From the NCBI GenBank assembly GCA_036523795.1, contig DATDDN010000048.1, positions 7,852 through 71,851 of the forward strand: 64,000 nt of DNA. Direction: 5' to 3'. The position numbers were made by a program, and so were the translations under genes. Numbering within the stretch: the stretch's first letter is position 1; each line of letters opens with the position of its first letter. The stretch comes from 39-52-133 sp036523795 (GTDB lineage Bacteria; Pseudomonadota; Gammaproteobacteria; Burkholderiales; Gallionellaceae). This document shows positions 1-9,910 of this stretch, in pieces. Under the pieces are notes generated by a model. It made no database searches. It was given only the letters and a program-made list of their open reading frames with translations, and had not been told where the DNA came from.

Positions 1-70
1 TGACGGCGGCAATGATGCCGGCCCGGTCCGGGCAGGAGATGGTCAGGGTGTAACGACGGGTGGTGGGCAT
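1..70 (-). CDS. purU: Formyltetrahydrofolate deformylase, N-terminal fragment (cut by window edge)
   Basis: Only the first 23 codons are present, because the gene runs off the left edge. The peptide begins MPTTRRYTLTISCPDRAGII, which matches the start of the N-terminal ACT domain of PurU. PurU hydrolyses 10-formyl-THF to formate and THF and so supplies formate for purine synthesis and balances the one-carbon pool. The start is the ATG whose complement is at 68-70. The gene follows murI on the same strand after about 58 bases. The call rests on this short motif only; another ACT-domain protein is possible but less likely. Confidence 0.75.
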   Translation of the reverse strand, partial: MPTTRRYTLTISCPDRAGIIAAV

Positions 71-128
71 GCGTTTACCTATGGCTGATTCGTAATGCCC
101 TGTGCATGCCAGAGGCGTGCAGCGGGCT

Positions 129-923
129 TTACGCGAATTCTAACGGCAACGCGCGCGCTTCAACAGGGTTTTTCCACAGCAACGACATGATGCGCGAGGC
201 CTGCGCCACGTCGCCGCTGGTATAGAACTGGTCCTGCGCGGTGCCGGCCGGCGCAGGCGCGAGCTCAGTCTCGATGCGGCGCAACAGGTGGCGCGCCACC
301 GCGGCGCCGGTGTCGACCAGCGCCACCTCGCGGCCGGCCACCTCGTGTATCGTCGAGGCAAGGAAGGGATAATGGGTGCAACCGAGGATCAGCGTATCGG
401 CGCCGCACGCCAGCAATGGCGCGGTGTAGTGCTTCAGCAGGGCGCGCGTGTGAAGGCTGTCCAGCTCGCCTTGCTCAACCTGCTCAACCAGACCGGGACA
501 GCCCTGGGTCACGATCTTGACCGCGCCCGCGTATTTTTCCAGCAGGGCGGCAAAGCGTGCGCTCTCCAGCGTGCCCACCGTGGCCAGCACGCCGACCACG
601 CCGCTGCGTGAGGCAGCGACGGCCGGCTTGACGGCAGGCTCCATCGCCAGGATGGGCAGTGTATAACTGGCGCGCAGGGTGGCCGCAGCCGCGGCCGTGG
701 CGGTGTTGCAGGCGATCACGATGGCCTCGGCGCCCTGTTCGACGAGGAACCGGGCGATGCTCAGCGAGCGCTGTTCGATGTAGCTGACGGGCTTGTCGCC
801 ATAGGGCACATGGCCGGAATCGGCGACATAGATCAGGCGTGCATCCGGCAGCACAGCGCGGATGTGGTGCAGCACTGAGAGGCCGCCTACGCCTGAATCG
901 AATACGCCTATGGTTCTGCTCAT
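129..923 (-). CDS. murI: Glutamate racemase
   Basis: This 264-residue cytoplasmic enzyme interconverts L- and D-glutamate and supplies D-Glu for peptidoglycan. The family signatures are intact: the N-terminal GVFDSGVGGLSVL, the first catalytic cysteine in ACNTATA (Cys72), and the second in GCTHYPF (Cys182, with His184). Length fits the family (about 260-290). It lies 18 bases downstream of the ABC-F gene on the same strand and is followed by purU, so the three are probably co-transcribed. Nothing looks odd. Confidence 0.96.
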   Translation of the reverse strand: MSRTIGVFDSGVGGLSVLHHIRAVLPDARLIYVADSGHVPYGDKPVSYIEQRSLSIARFLVEQGAEAIVIACNTATAAAAATLRASYTLPILAMEPAVKPAVAASRSGVVGVLATVGTLESARFAALLEKYAGAVKIVTQGCPGLVEQVEQGELDSLHTRALLKHYTAPLLACGADTLILGCTHYPFLASTIHEVAGREVALVDTGAAVARHLLRRIETELAPAPAGTAQDQFYTSGDVAQASRIMSLLWKNPVEARALPLEFA

Positions 924-941
924 GTGCCTCGCAAAGCTGCC

Positions 942-2540
942 CTAAACCACTGCACCCTGGCTGCGCAGATATTCCTCATAGGTGCCGTGATAGTCGGTCA
1001 CGCCCTTGCCGGAGATCTCGATGATGCGCGTGGCCAGCGAACTGACGAACTCGCGGTCGTGGCTGACGAACAGCAGGGTGCCCTTGTATTCGAGCAGCGC
1101 GGTGTTGAGCGACTCGATGGATTCCATGTCCATGTGGTTGGTCGGCTCGTCCATCAGCAGCACGTTGGGCTTCTGCAGCATCAGCTTGCCGAACAGCATG
1201 CGGCCTTTCTCGCCGCCGGACAGCACCTTGACCTTCTTCTTCACCTCGTCGCCGGAGAACAGCAGACGGCCCAGGGTGCCGCGCACCATCTGGTCGTCGT
1301 CGCCGGGGCCGCGCCAGTCGGTCATCCACTCGGTCATGCTCACGTCCTCGGCGAAATCGGCAGCGTGGTCCTGCGCGTAGTAGCCCAGCTTGGCCTTTTC
1401 CGCCCATTTCACGGTGCCGGTGTCGGGCGTCAGGTCGCCGGCCAGGCAGCGCAGCAGCGTGGTCTTTCCGATGCCGTTGGGGCCGATGATGGCCACGCGT
1501 TCGCCGGCCTCGACGCTGAGATTGACGTTGGAAAATAGCATGCGGTCAAAACCCTTGGCCATGTGCTGCACTTCGACGGCGTTGCGGTGCAGCTTCTCGC
1601 GTTCGTCATATTCGAAGCGGATGAACGGGTACTGGCGGCTGGAAGGCTTGATGTCTTCCACCTTGATCTTGTCGATCTGGCGCGCGCGCGAGGTGGCCTG
1701 CTTGGCCTTGGAGGCATTGGCCGAGAAGCGCGCCACGAAGGCCTTGAGCTCGGCGATCTTCTCCTTGGCCTTGGCGTTATCGGCCTGCTGCTGCGCACGA
1801 GCCTGGGTCGAGGCCAGCATGTAGTCGTCGTAGTTGCCTGGGTAGATGGTGATCTTGCCGTAGTCCAGGTCCGCCATGTGCGTGCATACGCTGTTGAGGA
1901 AGTGGCGGTCGTGCGAGATGATCACCATGGTCGAGTTGCGCGCGTTGAGCACGTCCTCCAGCCAGCGGATGGTATTGATGTCGAGGTTGTTGGTGGGCTC
2001 ATCCAGCAGCAGGATGTCCGGGTTGGAGAACAGCGCCTGCGCCAGCAGCACGCGCAGCTTGAAGCCGGGTGCGACCGCGCTCATCGGGCCCTGCTGCAGC
2101 TCCTGCGCAATGCCCACGCCGGACAGCAGCTCGCCCGCGCGCGCCTCGGCGGTGTAGCCGTCGTATTCGGCAAAGGCTGCCTCCAGGTCGGCGGCGCGCA
2201 TGTAGTCTTCCTCGGAGGCATCTGGGTTGGCGTAGATCGCGTCGCGCTCGCTCATCGCGGCCCACATCTCGGCGTGGCCCATCATCACCACGTCCAGCAC
2301 GCGCATCTCTTCATACGCAAACTGGTCCTGGCGCAGCTTGCCGAGGCGCTCGCCCTTGTCGAGCATGACCTCGCCCGAGCTCTGCTCCAGGTCGCGGCCG
2401 AGAATCTTCATGAAGGTGGACTTGCCGCAACCGTTGGCGCCGATCAGGCCGTAGCGGTTGCCGTCGCCGAATTTGACGGAGACGTTTTCGAACAACGGCT
2501 TGGCGCCGAATTGCATGGTGATGTTTGCTGTGGATAACAT
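942..2540 (-). CDS. ybiT: ABC-F family ATPase, YbiT type
   Basis: This 532-residue soluble protein has two ABC ATPase domains and no membrane segments, which is the ABC-F layout. The first Walker A is GANGCGKST near residue 40 and the second is GPNGIGKTT near residue 355. Both signature and Walker B regions are visible (LLLDEPTNNLD, LSGGEKGR, LMDEPTNHMD). The linker between domains carries the basic SRARQIDKI stretch seen in YbiT. ABC-F proteins bind the ribosomal E site and modulate translation; the YbiT branch is a housekeeping member, not an antibiotic-resistance one. It heads a minus-strand run with murI and purU. Confidence 0.93.
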   Translation of the reverse strand: MLSTANITMQFGAKPLFENVSVKFGDGNRYGLIGANGCGKSTFMKILGRDLEQSSGEVMLDKGERLGKLRQDQFAYEEMRVLDVVMMGHAEMWAAMSERDAIYANPDASEEDYMRAADLEAAFAEYDGYTAEARAGELLSGVGIAQELQQGPMSAVAPGFKLRVLLAQALFSNPDILLLDEPTNNLDINTIRWLEDVLNARNSTMVIISHDRHFLNSVCTHMADLDYGKITIYPGNYDDYMLASTQARAQQQADNAKAKEKIAELKAFVARFSANASKAKQATSRARQIDKIKVEDIKPSSRQYPFIRFEYDEREKLHRNAVEVQHMAKGFDRMLFSNVNLSVEAGERVAIIGPNGIGKTTLLRCLAGDLTPDTGTVKWAEKAKLGYYAQDHAADFAEDVSMTEWMTDWRGPGDDDQMVRGTLGRLLFSGDEVKKKVKVLSGGEKGRMLFGKLMLQKPNVLLMDEPTNHMDMESIESLNTALLEYKGTLLFVSHDREFVSSLATRIIEISGKGVTDYHGTYEEYLRSQGAVV

Positions 2541-2660
2541 GGTGTGCCTGACTGAAATTAAGCGCGTATTCTACCATCCGCGGGCCTCCTCAGCAGCGGC
2601 CCTGCTTTAACGCGGCAGTATCGGCTAGAATGGCCGCATTCATTCTTCATCAGGCAGACC

Positions 2661-3941
2661 ATGGTCCCCCACCTCACCACTGCACTCAACGGCCCGCTAC
2701 TGGACCTGGAAAAACGCATCATCAACGCTCAGTCCGCCATCGAGCACTGGTTCCGCGCGCAATGGCTGGATCACGCCACGCCGTTCTACGCCTCGGTAGA
2801 CCTGCGCAACAGCGGCTTCAAGCTGGCGCCGGTGGATACCAACCTGTTTCCCGGCGGCTTCAACAACCTCAACCGCGATTTCCTGCCGCTGTGCGTGCAG
2901 GCCGCGCAGAGCGCGATCGAGAAAATCTGCCCGGAAGCGCGCGGCGTGCTGCTGATCCCCGAGAACCATACCCGCAACATGTTCTACCTGCAGAACGTGG
3001 TGCAGCTGGCCACCGTCCTGCGCAGCGCCGGCATGCAGGTGCGCGTGGGCAGCCTGCTGCCGGAGATCACCGAGGCGACCCGGCTGGAGCTGCCCAGCGG
3101 CGACGTGCTCACGCTGGAGCCGATCAGGCGCAACGGCAACCGCCTGTATGTCAGCGACTTCGACCCCTGCGTGGTGCTGCTCAACAACGACCTCTCCGCC
3201 GGCGTGCCGCCGCTGCTGGAAAACCTGGAGCAAACCGTGTTGCCGCCGCTGGTTGCCGGCTGGACGACACGGCGCAAGTCCACGCATTTCGCGGCTTACG
3301 AGCGTGTCGCCAATGAATTCGCCAAGCTGATCGACATTGATCCCTGGCTGATCAATCCCTATTTTGGCCAGTGCGGCAAGATCGACTTCCAGCAGCGTGC
3401 CGGCGAAGAGTGCCTGGCGGCGCAGGTGGACCTGGTGCTGAAGAACGTCCAGATGAAGTACAACGAATACGGCGTGAAGGAGCAGCCCTTCGTCATCGTC
3501 AAGGCCGATGCCGGGACCTATGGCATGGGCATCATGACGGTGAAGGACGCCAGCGAAGTGCGCGAGCTGAACCGCAAGCAGCGCAACAAGATGGCGGTGG
3601 TGAAAGAGGGGCTTTCCGTCACCGAGGTGCTGGTGCAGGAAGGTGTGTACACCTTCGAGAGCATCAACGACGCGGTGGCCGAGCCGGTGGTGTACATGGT
3701 GGATCACTACGTAGTGGGCGGCTTCTACCGCGTGCACACGGGCCGCGGCGTCGACGAGAACCTGAACGCCCCCGGCATGCACTTCGTGCCGCTGGCGTTC
3801 GAAACGCCCTGTACCCTGCCCAACCCGGCCTTTGCCCCCGATGCCGTGCCCAACCGCTTCTACGCCTATGGCGTGGTCGCGCGTCTGGCGCTGCTGGCCG
3901 CTTCGGTGGAGCTGGAGGAGATGGCGGAGCCGGCTGAGTGA
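2661..3941 (+). CDS. gshA: Glutamate-cysteine ligase (Thiobacillus/Acidithiobacillus-type GshA)
   Basis: This 426-residue protein matches the proteobacterial glutamate-cysteine ligase family first defined in iron/sulfur-oxidising bacteria, not the E. coli type. Recognisable blocks are the N-terminal DLRNSGFKLAPVDTNLFPGG and the central VIVKADAGTYGMGIMTV, which resembles an ATP-grasp nucleotide-binding strand. It would make gamma-glutamylcysteine from Glu and Cys, the first step to glutathione. The ATG at 2661 follows an intergenic region divergent from ybiT. In many betaproteobacteria gshB follows, but here apbE does, overlapping by 4 bases. No gshB is in the window. Confidence 0.92.
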   Translation: MVPHLTTALNGPLLDLEKRIINAQSAIEHWFRAQWLDHATPFYASVDLRNSGFKLAPVDTNLFPGGFNNLNRDFLPLCVQAAQSAIEKICPEARGVLLIPENHTRNMFYLQNVVQLATVLRSAGMQVRVGSLLPEITEATRLELPSGDVLTLEPIRRNGNRLYVSDFDPCVVLLNNDLSAGVPPLLENLEQTVLPPLVAGWTTRRKSTHFAAYERVANEFAKLIDIDPWLINPYFGQCGKIDFQQRAGEECLAAQVDLVLKNVQMKYNEYGVKEQPFVIVKADAGTYGMGIMTVKDASEVRELNRKQRNKMAVVKEGLSVTEVLVQEGVYTFESINDAVAEPVVYMVDHYVVGGFYRVHTGRGVDENLNAPGMHFVPLAFETPCTLPNPAFAPDAVPNRFYAYGVVARLALLAASVELEEMAEPAE

Positions 3942-4999
3942 GCGTCATGCGCCGCTGGCTGTGGCTGTTGTTGTGCCTGCCCCTGCTGGCGGGCTGCGGC
4001 AAGGAGCCTCTGTATGAGGAGCAGGGCTACGTATTCGGTACCCTGGTCGAAATCAGCATCTACGGCGAGGACGAGGCGCGCGCGCGACAGGCGGTGGCCG
4101 GCGTGATGCAGGAATTCCAGCGCCTGCACAACATGCTGCATGCATGGAAGCCCTCCGAGCTGAGCACGCTTAATGCCGCACTGGCGCAGGGCATGATCCA
4201 GCCGGTGTCGCCCGAGCTGGGCGCGATATTGCAGGACGCGGCGCGGCTTTCCGCGCAATCCGGCGACCTGTTCAACCCATCGATCGGCGGGCTGATCCAG
4301 GCCTGGGGATTCCAGGCGGACGAATTCAAGCCGGTGCTGCCCGACGAGAAGCGCATCGCCGCGCTGGTGAAGGCCAATCCGCGCATGAGCGATCTTGCAT
4401 TCCGCTCCCCCGCCACCGGTGCGCCAGGGGAAGTGCTTGTTTCCAGCCGCAACAATGCGGTGCACATCGACCTCGGCGGCTACGCCAAGGGCTACGCGCT
4501 GGACCGCGCCGCCGACATCCTGCACCGGATGGGCGTGCGCAACGCGCTGGTCAACATCGGCGGCAACGTGATGGTGCTGGGCAGCCACGGCGATCGTGCC
4601 TGGCGCGTCGGCATCCAGCACCCGCGCCAGCCCGGCCCACTGGCCACCCTTGAGTTGCACGACGGCGAGGCCCTCGGCACCTCGGGTGATTACCAGCGCT
4701 ATTTTGAAGTGGCTGGCCGCCGCTATTGCCACCTTATCGACCCCAGAAGCGGCCAGCCCGTGCAAGGCGTATGGGCGGTGACGGTGCTGACGCGCGGCGC
4801 GCACGCAGGCGTGCTGTCCGATGTGACCTCCAAGCCGCTGTTCATCGCCGGCACTGCCGGGTGGCGGGCGGCGGCCGACACCATGCAGTTGCAGGAAGCG
4901 CTGCTGGTCGACGCGGACGGCGTGGTACACCTTACCCCGGCCATGCAGAAGCGGCTAGAATTCGTCAGCGCAGATACGAAGCGCCGTGTAGAACCATAG
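3938..4999 (+). CDS. apbE: FAD:protein FMN transferase (ApbE), lipoprotein
   Basis: ApbE attaches FMN covalently to Thr/Ser of target proteins such as Nqr/Rnf subunits and periplasmic flavoproteins. The 353-residue protein starts with a lipoprotein signal peptide (lipobox LAGC near residue 21), so it should be anchored on the periplasmic side. Family motifs include YVFGTLVEISIYG, the IDLGGYAKGYALDRA block, LVNIGGNVMVLG and ALGTSGDYQRYF. The GTG start is chosen because GGAG at 3926-3929 sits 8 bases upstream and the codon overlaps the gshA stop. An ATG at 3947 is the alternative. No obvious flavinylated target is encoded nearby. Confidence 0.93.
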   Translation: MSVMRRWLWLLLCLPLLAGCGKEPLYEEQGYVFGTLVEISIYGEDEARARQAVAGVMQEFQRLHNMLHAWKPSELSTLNAALAQGMIQPVSPELGAILQDAARLSAQSGDLFNPSIGGLIQAWGFQADEFKPVLPDEKRIAALVKANPRMSDLAFRSPATGAPGEVLVSSRNNAVHIDLGGYAKGYALDRAADILHRMGVRNALVNIGGNVMVLGSHGDRAWRVGIQHPRQPGPLATLELHDGEALGTSGDYQRYFEVAGRRYCHLIDPRSGQPVQGVWAVTVLTRGAHAGVLSDVTSKPLFIAGTAGWRAAADTMQLQEALLVDADGVVHLTPAMQKRLEFVSADTKRRVEP

Positions 5000-5019
5000 G
5001 TGCGATGGGAGCGGACGGA

Positions 5020-5403
5020 ATGGTTGGGATCTTGCTGGTGACGCATAACGGCCTGGGCGACAGCCTGCTCGATTGCGTGCGTCACGTGATGGGATATTTG
5101 CCGCCGCACCTGCAGTCATTGTCGGTATTGGCCGATGACGACCCCACCGCCAAGGAAGCCGAAGCACTGGCGCTGATCCGCGCGCTCGACCAGGGTGGCG
5201 GCGTGCTGATCCTGACCGACCTGTTTGGCGCCACCCCCAGCAACATCAGCCGTCGTCTGTGTAACGAGGCAAACGTGCGCGGGGTGGCCGGCGTCAACCT
5301 GCCCATGCTGCTGCGCGCCGTGGTGTACCGCGACAAACCGCTGGATGAATTGAGCAGGGTCGCCATCGATGGCGGCCGCGATTATATTGTTCCCATTGAG
5401 TAA
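5020..5403 (+). CDS. PTS mannose-family EIIA component
   Basis: This 127-residue EIIA domain of the mannose/fructose superfamily is phosphorylated by HPr. The phospho-acceptor is His9 in MVGILLVTHNGLGDSL. The VLILTDLFGATPSNI block is also typical. The reading frame is open further upstream, but ATG 5020 is preferred because GGAG at 5008-5011 lies 8 bases before it and the family begins here; ATG 5005 is a second choice. The gene is followed 10 bases later by ptsH and then ptsI. No EIIB or EIIC permease is present, so this looks like a regulatory, non-transporting PTS as in many betaproteobacteria. Confidence 0.93.
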   Translation: MVGILLVTHNGLGDSLLDCVRHVMGYLPPHLQSLSVLADDDPTAKEAEALALIRALDQGGGVLILTDLFGATPSNISRRLCNEANVRGVAGVNLPMLLRAVVYRDKPLDELSRVAIDGGRDYIVPIE

Positions 5404-5413
5404 AGAGAGTTTC

Positions 5414-5679
5414 ATGCCACAACAGGATGCACTGATCATCAACAAGCTGGGCCTGCATGCCCGCGCTTCCGCCAAACTCACCCAGCTCGCCTCGCAGTAT
5501 CCGTGCGAGGTGTGGATGTCTCGCAACGGCAAGCGCATCAACGCCAAGAGCATCATGGGCGTGATGATGCTGGCGGCCGGCAAGGGCAGCACGGTCTCCA
5601 TCGAGACCAACGGCGACAAGGAACTGGAAGCCATGACTGCGCTGCTGGCGCTGATCAACGATTACTTCGGGGAAGGTGA

Positions 5680-5683
<4 letters not shown>
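5414..5683 (+). CDS. ptsH: Phosphocarrier protein HPr
   Basis: This 89-residue HPr carries both phosphorylation sites. His15 lies in NKLGLHARAS and is phosphorylated by EI. Ser46 lies in INAKSIMGVMML and is the target of HPr kinase/phosphorylase. Ser46 suggests an hprK gene elsewhere in the genome, since none is in the window. The ATG at 5414 follows an AAAGAGAG ribosome binding site and gives the standard length; an upstream in-frame extension would overlap the EIIA gene and is not conserved. The stop overlaps the ptsI start (ATGA). Confidence 0.95.
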
Positions 5684-7404
<1,721 letters not shown>

Positions 7405-7516
7405 TCATGGAGGTTGTAGTGCTCTTAATATTTGAAGTAATGAGAACGTTAATGCCTTCGAGCACTAGAAGCAAACACCTAGCACCTACTAATGTTTCAC
7501 TAATCTGAGGAAGTAG

Positions 7517-8092
7517 ATGATGAAATGTGGATTGTATGTACTACCGCTCATTGCCCTATTGAATTTTTTAACGGCGTGCTCGACTTCAAGTGTTAGTCAA
7601 ACTGTGAAAGTTGGTAAGGTTGATGGCAAGGCAAGAATCAGAGTGTTTGCTCAAAATGGCATAGGGGCCCATTTATATCTGAACTCCATCTGCAAGGGAG
7701 GAGAAAACTCTATCGCAGTAGCCGGCCCTGGAAACATGAGTGATACATTCAGCTCATTTATAGGCACTATAAAAAACGAATCCATTGGTATCCCGGAGAC
7801 ATCATCGGTTGACATGATGCTGAAGCGCAGTAGTTTCGCCTCCAAAGTTTATTACAAGGAATATTCAATCAACGCGGGTGAGCCGGTTACAGTTGATATG
7901 GTATTCGTTGACCCTGCGGGTTACAGGTGTGGCCCTATAGCCTCACAATTCATTCCAGAGTCAAAAGCGGACTACGAGGCGCTATTAGATTTGGATTTCG
8001 CTAAAGGTTTATGCAAGGCAGAATTCCATAAAATTTCGGATGATGGGACATTCGTTCCGCTGGGCGTAAGCCCGGCAAAAAAATGCAATTAG
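7517..8092 (+). CDS. Uncharacterised lipoprotein, tandem paralog 1
   Basis: I do not recognise this 191-residue protein. It has a lipoprotein signal peptide with lipobox LTAC (Cys21), so it is likely membrane-anchored in the periplasm. A ribosome binding site (GAGGAAG) precedes the ATG. It shares an ordered set of motifs with the next gene: ARIRVF after the linker, a Cys in SICKGG, YYKEYSI, the CGPI motif followed by FIPE, then LCKAEF and a terminal Cys. Four mature-domain cysteines line up between the two, which suggests two disulfides. Base composition is AT-rich compared with the flanking ptsI and relA regions, consistent with acquired DNA. No function is proposed. Confidence 0.82.
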   Translation: MMKCGLYVLPLIALLNFLTACSTSSVSQTVKVGKVDGKARIRVFAQNGIGAHLYLNSICKGGENSIAVAGPGNMSDTFSSFIGTIKNESIGIPETSSVDMMLKRSSFASKVYYKEYSINAGEPVTVDMVFVDPAGYRCGPIASQFIPESKADYEALLDLDFAKGLCKAEFHKISDDGTFVPLGVSPAKKCN

Positions 8093-8230
8093 GAATAATG
8101 TTGCCATTCACGTGCTATGCGATGCTGGCTGATTTGTTTGATCGCTACAAATCCGCTTTCATCGATTAAATGCGTAGAGAGCGATAAATTTTAGGCTAAC
8201 TCCGAGAGTTTCTAACTTCCAGAGATAATT

Positions 8231-8746
8231 ATGCTCAAAACATCTTCATTTATGGGCCTGTCAATTTTGTTAGTGGGTTGTTCATCCACACCCATACAGG
8301 TCGTCGATACAGAGCACTCCGCCAAAATTCGAGTGTTTCACGGTACGGCTGTATATCTGTATCCAGGGCAAACTTGTTACGGAACAAAGAATTCGGAATA
8401 CATACATGCTGCAGCAGGTGGATTTTCTATGCTGGTCGCTAACAAAAAAGTTGGTATGCCTACAACTGACGATACTCCATGGTCCTATCATGAGTATGTC
8501 ATTCCGGCAGATAAGCCTCTAACAATAGAAATGTCTTGGGCAGATGATAGTGGCGGTTATAGTCGAAGTTGTGGCCCAATCGGTGTTACTTTCACCCCTG
8601 AAATTGGCAAGTATTACGATACAACCATGTTGTTTGCTGATAGCCACTGTTCGGTAAGGCTTCGTGAATTAGTTGAGGTTTCACCAGGCAAAGCGACTGC
8701 TACCATAAAGGCGTCTACCCCTGCATTTACCTGCCCTAAACGTTAA
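8231..8746 (+). CDS. Uncharacterised lipoprotein, tandem paralog 2
   Basis: This 171-residue protein has a lipoprotein signal with lipobox LVGC (Cys17). It is a diverged copy of the preceding gene. Shared landmarks in order are AKIRVF, an A-x-LY strand, Cys in QTCYG, VGMP, YHEYVIPADKP, CGPI followed by FTPE, Cys in HCSVRL and a C-terminal FTCPK. The spacing of the four mature cysteines is kept. The two genes are 138 bases apart, and the gap contains no ORF that I can support. AT-rich like its neighbour. The fold and role are unknown. Confidence 0.82.
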   Translation: MLKTSSFMGLSILLVGCSSTPIQVVDTEHSAKIRVFHGTAVYLYPGQTCYGTKNSEYIHAAAGGFSMLVANKKVGMPTTDDTPWSYHEYVIPADKPLTIEMSWADDSGGYSRSCGPIGVTFTPEIGKYYDTTMLFADSHCSVRLRELVEVSPGKATATIKASTPAFTCPKR

Positions 8747-8782
8747 TTATCTCAACGAGTGGTTCGTTCACCTCCCTAATGC

Positions 8783-8811
8783 AACTCAGTCGCGTAAAAC
8801 TCGATTGAGTT
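8783..8811 (+). terminator. Hairpin after the lipoprotein pair, possible terminator
   Basis: AACTCAGTCG at 8783-8792 pairs with CGATTGAGTT at 8802-8811, a 10-bp stem with one G-U pair and a 9-base loop. It lies 37 bases after the second lipoprotein stop. There is no clear U-tract after it, so it may be an RNA-stabilising hairpin instead of a terminator. Confidence 0.35.
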
Positions 8812-8838
8812 ACATCCCTAATTTTCTGGGATTGCTCA

Positions 8839-9303
8839 ATGGCACTGAAATTGAAAGAAAGTTTCTCGTCATCGGAAATGCATGGCGTCAGTCCAATTCC
8901 GCGCGGCGCAGCCAGGGCTACTGAATCGCGATCCAGAACGAACTGTCAGAGTGCGGCTAGCCGGGGAGCAGGCCTTTCTTACCATCAAGGGTCTCACTAA
9001 AGGCATCTCACGAGTTGAGTATGAGTATGCCATTCCACCTGCAGACGCCGAACAGCTCTTGCAGCTTTGCCAAGGACCGATCATAGAGAAGGCCAGACAC
9101 GTGGTCGTGCATAAAGGTACCACGTGGGAGGTTGATGAATTTTTCGGTGACAATGCAGGCCTTATTGTCGCCGCCGAAGTCGAGCTTGATGACGAACGCC
9201 AGCCGTTTTAGCGCCCAGCTGGTTGGGCGATGAAGTAACTGAAGACGCTCGCTACTTCAATTCGAATCTTGCAGCCCATCCTTACAAGACATGGGGCGTA
9301 TAG
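8839..9303 (+). pseudogene. Degraded CYTH-domain triphosphatase
   Basis: Joined across frames, this reads as a full CYTH protein: the start MAL-EIERKFLVIG, then NRDPERTVRVRLAG, AFLTIKGLTKGISRVEYEY, IEKARHVVVH, WEVDEFFGDNAGL, and finally PAW-LGDEVTEDARYFNSNLA. CYTH enzymes of this length (about 155 residues) are inorganic triphosphatases with an ExExK metal/phosphate site, seen here as EIERK. The frame breaks at about 8847, 8921 and 9220. In each case one base of a doubled base seems lost (GG, CC, TT). A TAG at 9209-9211 also interrupts it. The longest intact piece (8882-9211) lacks the ExExK start and is unlikely to be functional. Confidence 0.85.
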
Positions 9304-9317
9304 GAATCGGGACAGAT

Positions 9318-9752
9318 TTATTTTCTCACGCTGGCCTGCAGATGATCGGCAATTTCCTTGCCTGGCTGGTTGCCGAGGATGATGAACTCGCGCCTGCGCG
9401 CTGGCGTAACCACGAATACGCGCCCGTCGTGGGGATAGTGACCCATGCCCCATTTCTTCTGTGCGGTGTACTCGACCTGGCGTATGTCGGACAAGGGGAT
9501 GCAGAAATCGGCTCTGTGAGGCTTGGCCATTACTCCAGCATCAACATAGGACCCGGGGTCATTGAGGTCTCCATGAACCGCCAGTTTGCCGGTGGCGAAT
9601 CTCGTCACGGGATCACCGCCGCCTTCGATGCTTGTAAGGCCACGGCAGATCACACCACACAGGGCATCATCCTTGATGGTGATGAGATAGGTTCGATTCA
9701 GTATCAGCGCGTAATACTCCATCGCGACAAATGACCAGCGCGCATTTTCCAT
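9318..9752 (-). CDS. Hypothetical protein, possibly PH-like
   Basis: I do not recognise the family. The 144-residue product has no signal peptide or clear membrane segment. The first half contains NRTYLITIKDDALCGV. The second half reads like alternating beta strands ending in an amphipathic helix (IPLSDIRQVEYTAQKKWGMG, VFVVTPARRREFIILG, KEIADHLQASV), which resembles a PH-like barrel capped by a helix; this is a guess from pattern only. The ATG at 9752 is used. A GTG at 9779 would add nine residues and an ATG at 9722 would remove ten. No good ribosome binding site decides between them. It converges on the CYTH pseudogene with 14 bases between. Confidence 0.6.
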   Translation of the reverse strand: MENARWSFVAMEYYALILNRTYLITIKDDALCGVICRGLTSIEGGGDPVTRFATGKLAVHGDLNDPGSYVDAGVMAKPHRADFCIPLSDIRQVEYTAQKKWGMGHYPHDGRVFVVTPARRREFIILGNQPGKEIADHLQASVRK

Positions 9753-9910
9753 AGGGTTAACCGTTATCTGAGGGACCACCGGTCCGAATTGTCAAAAATA
9801 ATGTCACCTTGCAGATGTCTGGCAGCAACTTCGCGTGCAGCGTTGCCAGTATCTCCCATCTCGCATGCACCGCACAGCTAGCAGTTGACGTAGCACGTTG
9901 TTTGCGCCGC

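Noticed and set aside
924..1538. Open frame of about 200 codons on the plus strand opposite ybiT
   Set aside because: It is antisense to a well-conserved ABC-F gene and its His/Ala/Gly-rich product has no recognisable domain; a shadow of high-GC coding DNA.
9291..9734. Plus-strand frame opposite the 9318-9752 gene
   Set aside because: The minus-strand product looks more protein-like (alternating hydrophobic strands, balanced composition). The evidence is modest, so confidence in the minus-strand gene was kept at 0.6.
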